Under the pieces are notes generated by a model, which saw only the letters and a list, made by a program, of their open reading frames with translations, was not told the DNA's origin and did no database searches. From the NCBI GenBank assembly GCA_003210895.1, contig QCUB01000004.1, positions 1 to 55,884 of the forward strand: a DNA stretch of 55,884 nt, read 5' to 3'. Made by a program: the position numbers and the translations under genes. Shown piece after piece: positions 50,860-55,884 of the stretch (its first letter is position 1; every line of letters starts with the position of its first letter). The stretch is from Prochlorococcus sp. AG-676-M04 (GTDB taxonomy: Bacteria; Cyanobacteriota; Cyanobacteriia; PCC-6307; Cyanobiaceae).

Positions 50860-52377
50860 TTAAATTGTGGCGAGCATTGACGATTTTACTTCTTTTATAA
50901 CCTCTTTTAGTGTTGTTTCTAAGCCTTCATTAAGTTTCTTCTCTTTAAGAATCTCTTCAATAAATTCTTCTTTATTTAACTTAAGGTATTCTCTAAGTTC
51001 AGCAGCAAATTTGGTTACATCTTCAACAGGCACCTCATCGATAAGTCCTTTAACCCCTGCGTATACAACTGCAACTTGTTCAGCAAGATTTAACGGTGAG
51101 AATTGTGCTTGTTTTAGCAATTCTCTTAATCTTTTACCTCTTTCAAGTTGTTGTTGAGTAGCCTCATCAAGATCAGAAGCGAATTGAGAAAATGCCGCTA
51201 ATTCATCAAATTGAGCTAATTCTAATTTTAGTGTTCCAGCAATTTTCTTAATTGCTTTTGTTTGTGCAGCACCTCCAACTCTACTAACTGAAATACCAAC
51301 ATTGATTGCAGGTCGTAAGCCTGAGTTAAATAGATCAGCACTTAAGAAAATTTGTCCATCAGTTATTGAGATAACATTTGTTGGAATATAAGCAGAGACA
51401 TCTCCAGCTTGAGTTTCAATAATTGGCAATGCTGTCATTGATCCACCACCCATATCATCCGACAATTTTGCTGCCCTTTCAAGTAATCTGCTATGACAAT
51501 AAAAAACATCTCCAGGATAAGCTTCTCTTCCTGGTGGCCTTCTTAAGAGAAGAGACATTTGTCTATAAGCTTGAGCTTGCTTTGTTAAATCATCATAAAT
51601 AACTAGAGTAGCTTTGCCTTGATACATGAAATACTCAGCTATTGCTGCACCAGTGTAAGGGGCTAAATACTGTAAAGCTGCTGCTTCAGAGGCTCCTGCA
51701 CTTACTACAACTGTATATTCAAGAGCTCCTTTTTCTCTTAAAACTTCAACAACGTTTGCTACTGAAGCTGATTTCTGACCAATTGCCACATAGACACATA
51801 CTACGTCTTGACCTTTTTGATTAATTATCGTATCAATTGCAATAGCGGTTTTCCCAGTTTGCCTATCTCCAATAATCAATTCTCTTTGACCTCTTCCCAC
51901 GGGTATCATCGCATCTATCGAAGTGATACCTGTTTGCATAGGTTCATGAACTGATCTTCTCTTAATTATTCCTGGAGCCATTTCTTCAATAAGTCTATTG
52001 TCACTTGTTGGAATCTCACCTTTCCCATCTATTGGCTGACCTAAAGGGTTAACAACTCTCCCCTGCATAGCTTCTCCAACAGGGACAGATGCGATTTTTC
52101 CAGTAGATTTTACATTGCTTCCTTCTTGTACCCCCAACGCTTCACCCATCAGAACTGCTCCGACATTATCATCTTCAAGATTAAGAGCTATACCTTCAGT
52201 CCCATCCTCAAATTCTAATAATTCACCAGCCATGACCTGATCCAAGCCGTATATTCTTGCAATACCATCACCTATTTGTAGAACAGTTCCTACATTGCTA
52301 ACATTTACAGATTGGTCATAATCAGTTATTTGTTGTTTTAAGATTGAACTGATTTCATCAGGGCGTATAGTTACCAT
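50860..52377 (-). CDS. atpA: ATP synthase F1 alpha subunit
   Basis: 505 aa. Walker A G-D-R-Q-T-G-K-T (170-177) and the alpha signature [13 protein letters not shown] (about 365). It forms the non-catalytic nucleotide sites. 20 nt before atpG. Confidence 0.98.
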   Translation of the reverse strand: MVTIRPDEISSILKQQITDYDQSVNVSNVGTVLQIGDGIARIYGLDQVMAGELLEFEDGTEGIALNLEDDNVGAVLMGEALGVQEGSNVKSTGKIASVPVGEAMQGRVVNPLGQPIDGKGEIPTSDNRLIEEMAPGIIKRRSVHEPMQTGITSIDAMIPVGRGQRELIIGDRQTGKTAIAIDTIINQKGQDVVCVYVAIGQKSASVANVVEVLREKGALEYTVVVSAGASEAAALQYLAPYTGAAIAEYFMYQGKATLVIYDDLTKQAQAYRQMSLLLRRPPGREAYPGDVFYCHSRLLERAAKLSDDMGGGSMTALPIIETQAGDVSAYIPTNVISITDGQIFLSADLFNSGLRPAINVGISVSRVGGAAQTKAIKKIAGTLKLELAQFDELAAFSQFASDLDEATQQQLERGKRLRELLKQAQFSPLNLAEQVAVVYAGVKGLIDEVPVEDVTKFAAELREYLKLNKEEFIEEILKEKKLNEGLETTLKEVIKEVKSSMLATI

Positions 52378-52408
52378 GGATTTAAAAATTTAGGGATGAA
52401 TTTTGAAT

Positions 52409-52951
52409 TTACTTGGATAGTGACAAACCAAGCTTTCTAATTTGAGAGGCAAGACTAGCATCAATTACTTTAGATCCTACACTCGCGACGAAACCACCAA
52501 TGAGTGATGGGTCGATTTTAGTTACAAGTTCTAATTTTTCAGTTCCAGCTATTTTGATGATTTTTTCGGTAATTAAACCTTTTTGATCATCAGTAAGCTC
52601 GACAGCAGAAGTAACAGTTGCTAATGCAATATTACTATTTTTCCTGTGAATTTCTAAAAATCTATCGAGAATTGAAGTTACAATTCCAATTCTTTGCCTA
52701 TCAGCTAATAACTTTAAGAAATTCAGAAGAGAAGTATTAATCTTTTCTGAAAAAATTTCAAGTATGATTTTTTTCTTAGTCTCTGTCTCTAAAACTGGAG
52801 AAGATAATGTTTTCTCTAGTTCGGGAGCATCATTAATTAAGGTAAGTAATTGTTTTACTTCCTTAACCATTTCTTCAGTTTGATCATTTTCTTGAACAAC
52901 CTGGAGTAATGCTTCTGCATATGGAGTAGTGACTGAATTTAAAAGTGGCAT
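52409..52951 (-). CDS. atpH: ATP synthase delta subunit
   Basis: 180 aa. The N-terminal helical bundle (P-Y-A-E-A-L-L-Q-V) and the C-terminal I-D-P-S-L-I-G-G-F segment are typical. It links F1 to the peripheral stalk. Its start overlaps the atpF stop by one base. Confidence 0.95.
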   Translation of the reverse strand: MPLLNSVTTPYAEALLQVVQENDQTEEMVKEVKQLLTLINDAPELEKTLSSPVLETETKKKIILEIFSEKINTSLLNFLKLLADRQRIGIVTSILDRFLEIHRKNSNIALATVTSAVELTDDQKGLITEKIIKIAGTEKLELVTKIDPSLIGGFVASVGSKVIDASLASQIRKLGLSLSK

Positions 52952-53463
52952 TAGTTCATCTCAATATTATTTATGGATTGAGTTACCAAATTCTCTTGAG
53001 TTATTTGATCAAGTCTATTTGGCAGAGAATCTAAAGCTTTATTAATAGCTATTTCAACAGCTTCTTTACGAAGTTGAGAAATTGCTCTTGAGGCTTCTGA
53101 GCTTTCGTCAGAGATTGCACTTTGTTTAATTCGTGTCATCTCTTCAATAGCTTTTTTCTCACTTTCCATTCTGATTGATTCTGATCTTTTAAGAGAATCT
53201 ATTTTGATTTGACTTGCTTTTTCTTCAGCTAAAGATAAATCAATTTTTGCTTTCTCTAAAGCTTGTGTTGCCTTAATAAGTCGATCTTCTGCATCTTTTA
53301 ATTCAAGGAGTATTCCCTCTCTTCTTTTCTGAAGCATTTTACCTAGAAAACCTGGTAAAAATTTATAAAGGCCAAAAACAACTACAGCCCAGTTAAGAAC
53401 GTTAGTTTCGAATAGATTAAAATTTAATCCAAAACCTTCTGTAGCTAAAAGAGGTAAATTCAT
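52951..53463 (-). CDS. atpF: ATP synthase F0 b subunit
   Basis: 170 aa: a span near the N-terminus (about 22-42), then a long charged coiled coil (from about 45) that forms the peripheral stalk with b'. Overlaps the b' gene by 4 nt. Confidence 0.94.
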   Translation of the reverse strand: MNLPLLATEGFGLNFNLFETNVLNWAVVVFGLYKFLPGFLGKMLQKRREGILLELKDAEDRLIKATQALEKAKIDLSLAEEKASQIKIDSLKRSESIRMESEKKAIEEMTRIKQSAISDESSEASRAISQLRKEAVEIAINKALDSLPNRLDQITQENLVTQSINNIEMN

Positions 53464-53921
53464 TTTTCTAGAATTAATCTATTAACAATAAGTTCGCTTA
53501 AGTCCTCAGCTTGCTTTAAAAGTTGATCACGAGCTGAAGATGTCTGATTTTCTATTTCTAATCTTGCTTTTTCCTTAGAAGCGTTTGCTTCATTATTAGC
53601 AAGTTCTAGAGCTTCTTTATAAAGCTTATCAGATTCAGTCTCGGCTTCACTTACAATCTTTTGAGCCTCAGAACGCGCACTTTGAAGCTGAGTTAATAAA
53701 TCAGCTTCTAATTTTTCAACTTCAGAGAGTTTATTTTTGGCCTCCATAATATTTTTACTTACAAATTTTTCTCTTTTTTCTACAACATTGCCTACAGGCT
53801 TAAAAAATAGAGAATTTAGTATGTAAGTAAGAGTAACTACTTGTATTGCCATAAGAGGCAAAGTGGCATTTATATCAAATAATCCACCTTCAGTAGCACC
53901 AAAAAAATTAAAGGCCAACAT
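53460..53921 (-). CDS. atpF': ATP synthase F0 b' subunit
   Basis: 153 aa. N-terminal span (about 18-40; [11 protein letters not shown]) with F-F-K-P-V-G, then a long helix. Photosynthetic organisms use a b/b' heterodimer; this is b' by position and sequence. Confidence 0.94.
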   Translation of the reverse strand: MLAFNFFGATEGGLFDINATLPLMAIQVVTLTYILNSLFFKPVGNVVEKREKFVSKNIMEAKNKLSEVEKLEADLLTQLQSARSEAQKIVSEAETESDKLYKEALELANNEANASKEKARLEIENQTSSARDQLLKQAEDLSELIVNRLILEK

Positions 53922-53989
53922 ATGTTTCAGTTGAAATTAAAAAATTATATTTAAATATTGCTAATAAGAATTAAAAGCAACATTAACTT

Positions 53990-54253
<264 letters not shown>

Positions 54254-54294
54254 TTAATGCTTGTGATAAATCTTTTTGTCTAACACGCTTGGAC

Positions 54295-54328
54295 ATTCTT
54301 TTTTAGAATGGGTCTGATTTTTCAGACC
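54295..54328 (-). promoter_or_regulatory. Twin hairpins upstream of atpE
   Basis: GGTCTGA-TTTT-TCAGACC (54311-54328) and ATTCT/AGAAT (54295-54309) lie in the 160-nt gap between atpB and atpE. They may be an RNA stability or processing element that favours c-subunit synthesis, needed in many copies per enzyme. Weak terminator activity is another option. Confidence 0.4.
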
Positions 54329-54395
54329 TACGCGATTAATTATTTTGCCAGATTACAGGCCCTTTGTAAAAGAGTCCGAATGTATTAAAAAAAAG

Positions 54396-55121
54396 CTAAT
54401 GATGTTCCTCTACTGCTTCCCCTATGTAGTAAGCAGCAAGTGTGGCAAAGATTAACGCTTGTATTGCACTTGTGAACAACCCTAGAAACATTACAGGGAT
54501 TGGTAAAACCAAAGGAACTAGAAAAACTAAAACACCTACAACAAGTTCATCAGCAAGAATATTTCCAAAAAGCCTAAAAGATAAAGATAAAGGTTTAGTA
54601 AAGTCTTCTAGAATTTTAAAAGGGAGCATTATCGGTGTTGGATGAACATAATATTCGAAATATCTCCAGCCCTTATTGCTTAGACCAGCATAAAAATAAG
54701 ATAAAGAAACTAACAAAGCCAATGCAATCGTTGTATTAATATCCGCAGTTGGAGCTCCTAATTCTCCACTTGGTAACTTTATTAATTTCCAAGGTATAAG
54801 GGCTCCTCCCCAATTACTTACAAATACAAATAAGAAAAGAGTACCTATAAATGGCATCCAATCTCTATATACTTTTTCACCAATTTGAGTTCTTGAAAGA
54901 TCTCTAATGTAGTCCCATAAAAACTCAAGTAAATTTTGCAATCCTTTTGGATCATTTTCCATTTTTTTAGTCCCTAAAGAAATGAAGACTAATAATGCAC
55001 CTAAAAGTATCCAAGAAGTTAAAAAAACTTGACCATGAAGTCTTATATTTCCAATTTGCCAATACAGATGTTGACCAACTTCTAATGCTGCAAAATTTGT
55101 TGATATGAAATTAAAGAACAT
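54396..55121 (-). CDS. atpB: ATP synthase F0 a subunit
   Basis: 241 aa, about five spans. [11 protein letters not shown] (near 184-194) carries the essential Arg that faces the c-ring, and the final helix with A-Y-Y-I-G-E-A-V-E completes the half-channels. Confidence 0.97.
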   Translation of the reverse strand: MFFNFISTNFAALEVGQHLYWQIGNIRLHGQVFLTSWILLGALLVFISLGTKKMENDPKGLQNLLEFLWDYIRDLSRTQIGEKVYRDWMPFIGTLFLFVFVSNWGGALIPWKLIKLPSGELGAPTADINTTIALALLVSLSYFYAGLSNKGWRYFEYYVHPTPIMLPFKILEDFTKPLSLSFRLFGNILADELVVGVLVFLVPLVLPIPVMFLGLFTSAIQALIFATLAAYYIGEAVEEHH

Positions 55122-55166
55122 TTTGATTTAAATAAAAATTAATAAATTTTGAATTTCAAAATTTAT

Positions 55167-55643
55167 TTAAGGATGAGAAAAATAAATTATAAGAGAAGGC
55201 TTATAGATAAAAAAGCCTATCATTGCCGGGAAAATATCTAAAGATCCTAGCTTGCTTGCAATAATAAAGAGACAAACTGGAACCAATAGTTGTAATTGAG
55301 AAACCCCAGAAGATTCTTTTCCTATTTTCCCTATGCTTTTAGCAAGCAAACGTAAGTAAAAAATACCCGCAATGGCACCTATAAAAACACTAAAACCAAA
55401 AGTATGGCCAATTATAATTCCCGTAATCGATGCCAACAAAATAGCAATGATAAAAGTAATACCAAAAATTGTTATTTGCAATTTAATGTATTCATCATAT
55501 TTTGAAAATAATTTTTGAAATTGACTTGCAATAACTAATTTAATTTCATTAATGAAAGAATTATCCTGGGCAGGAGAATCAAGAACATTCTTACTAGGAA
55601 GATGTTTAATTGTTTTTCTATCTGAGTCCACTGATGTGAACAT
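55167..55643 (-). CDS. atpI: ATP synthase protein I
   Basis: 158 aa: a polar start (1-45), then four hydrophobic segments (about 52-75, 76-97, 112-130 and 133-155). Position ahead of atpB and size fit Atp1/AtpI, a helper of c-ring assembly. First gene of the atp1 operon. Confidence 0.88.
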   Translation of the reverse strand: MFTSVDSDRKTIKHLPSKNVLDSPAQDNSFINEIKLVIASQFQKLFSKYDEYIKLQITIFGITFIIAILLASITGIIIGHTFGFSVFIGAIAGIFYLRLLAKSIGKIGKESSGVSQLQLLVPVCLFIIASKLGSLDIFPAMIGFFIYKPSLIIYFSHP

Positions 55644-55884
55644 AATTTAGAAAACCCCCTCTATACAGATTGAAATAAGTATATAAACCCACGGAATCTA
55701 TCATGGGGAGGGGCCTTTTAGCTAGATATGTTTTGTTTAGAGGCCTAATTCTTAAGATTTGTGATATTTGGATATGTATTTCTTGATTAACTAAAAATTA
55801 ATTGAGTTTTATTGATTTAAATCAAATAAATTCAAATTAACTAAAAAATATCGCTTAAAAGACTTGGCAAAGTAGTTATTTAAC
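55644..55884. other. Upstream region of the atp1 operon
   Basis: AT-rich and without an ORF. It should hold the atp1 promoter. A GC-rich patch (GGGGAGGGGCC near 55706) stands out; its role is not clear. Confidence 0.4.

Overview
The window looks like the chromosome of a high-light-adapted Prochlorococcus, or a very close picocyanobacterial relative. The evidence is the very AT-rich sequence, high-light-inducible (hli) genes with the TTGQ-I-PG ending, PsbN-like proteins, Ycf65/PSRP-3, cyanobacterial RpoZ and DUF1818/DUF2811/DUF3326 proteins, and the cyanobacterial split of the ATP synthase genes (atp I-B-E-F'-F-H-A-G apart from atpD-atpC). No tRNA, rRNA, CRISPR array, transposase or integrase was recognised.

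Layout. (1) 1-31.4 kb is an accessory island of dozens of small genes, many of 25-60 codons and many single-span membrane peptides, mixed with decayed gene copies, dispersed repeats, candidate ncRNAs and only a few recognisable proteins: a porin without an SLH domain, ClpS, three Hli proteins, a macro-domain protein, a Nif11-like peptide, a metallothionein-like peptide and a TPR membrane protein. (2) 31.4-37.3 kb moves into the core genome: EVE-domain protein, DUF2811, DUF1818, rpoZ, an Hsp70-like protein, pyrR, gpmI and secG. (3) 37.3-41.6 kb holds groL and groS back to back with atpD-atpC. (4) 41.6-49.9 kb holds Ycf65, pepP, a CNNM/CBS transporter-like protein, a DUF697 GTPase, nadD, nadE, a DUF3326 protein and a ferredoxin. 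(5) 49.9-55.6 kb is the atp1 operon, all on the minus strand.

The island shows several layers of organisation that standard annotation would miss. Three truncated copies of the 5' end of the EVE-domain gene (23.8, 26.65 and 28.24 kb) lie in direct orientation upstream of the intact gene (31.4 kb), each flanked by dispersed repeats, so the island reads as cargo segments stacked against that gene. Next to the fragments are tandem pairs of 11-bp units whose sequence differs between sites but agrees within each pair. A 41-43 nt leader beginning TTGACAGT precedes several unrelated small genes at nearly constant distance from the start codon. A set of tiny proteins with strong Shine-Dalgarno sites shares a C-x8-C(-x3-C) tail and occurs at 7.4-8.0 and 29.3-30.7 kb. 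A PsbN-like/two-peptide cassette is duplicated at 15.5 and 20.0 kb. Possible regulation includes an exact NtcA palindrome before the porin and a near-consensus Fur-type box beside the metallothionein-like gene.

The core half is ordinary: ATP synthesis, protein folding, NAD synthesis (nadD and nadE adjacent), glycolysis and pyrimidine control, with tight gene spacing and 1-4 nt overlaps. Small-gene calls rest on reading frame, start context, paralogy within the window and physical plausibility. No database search was possible.
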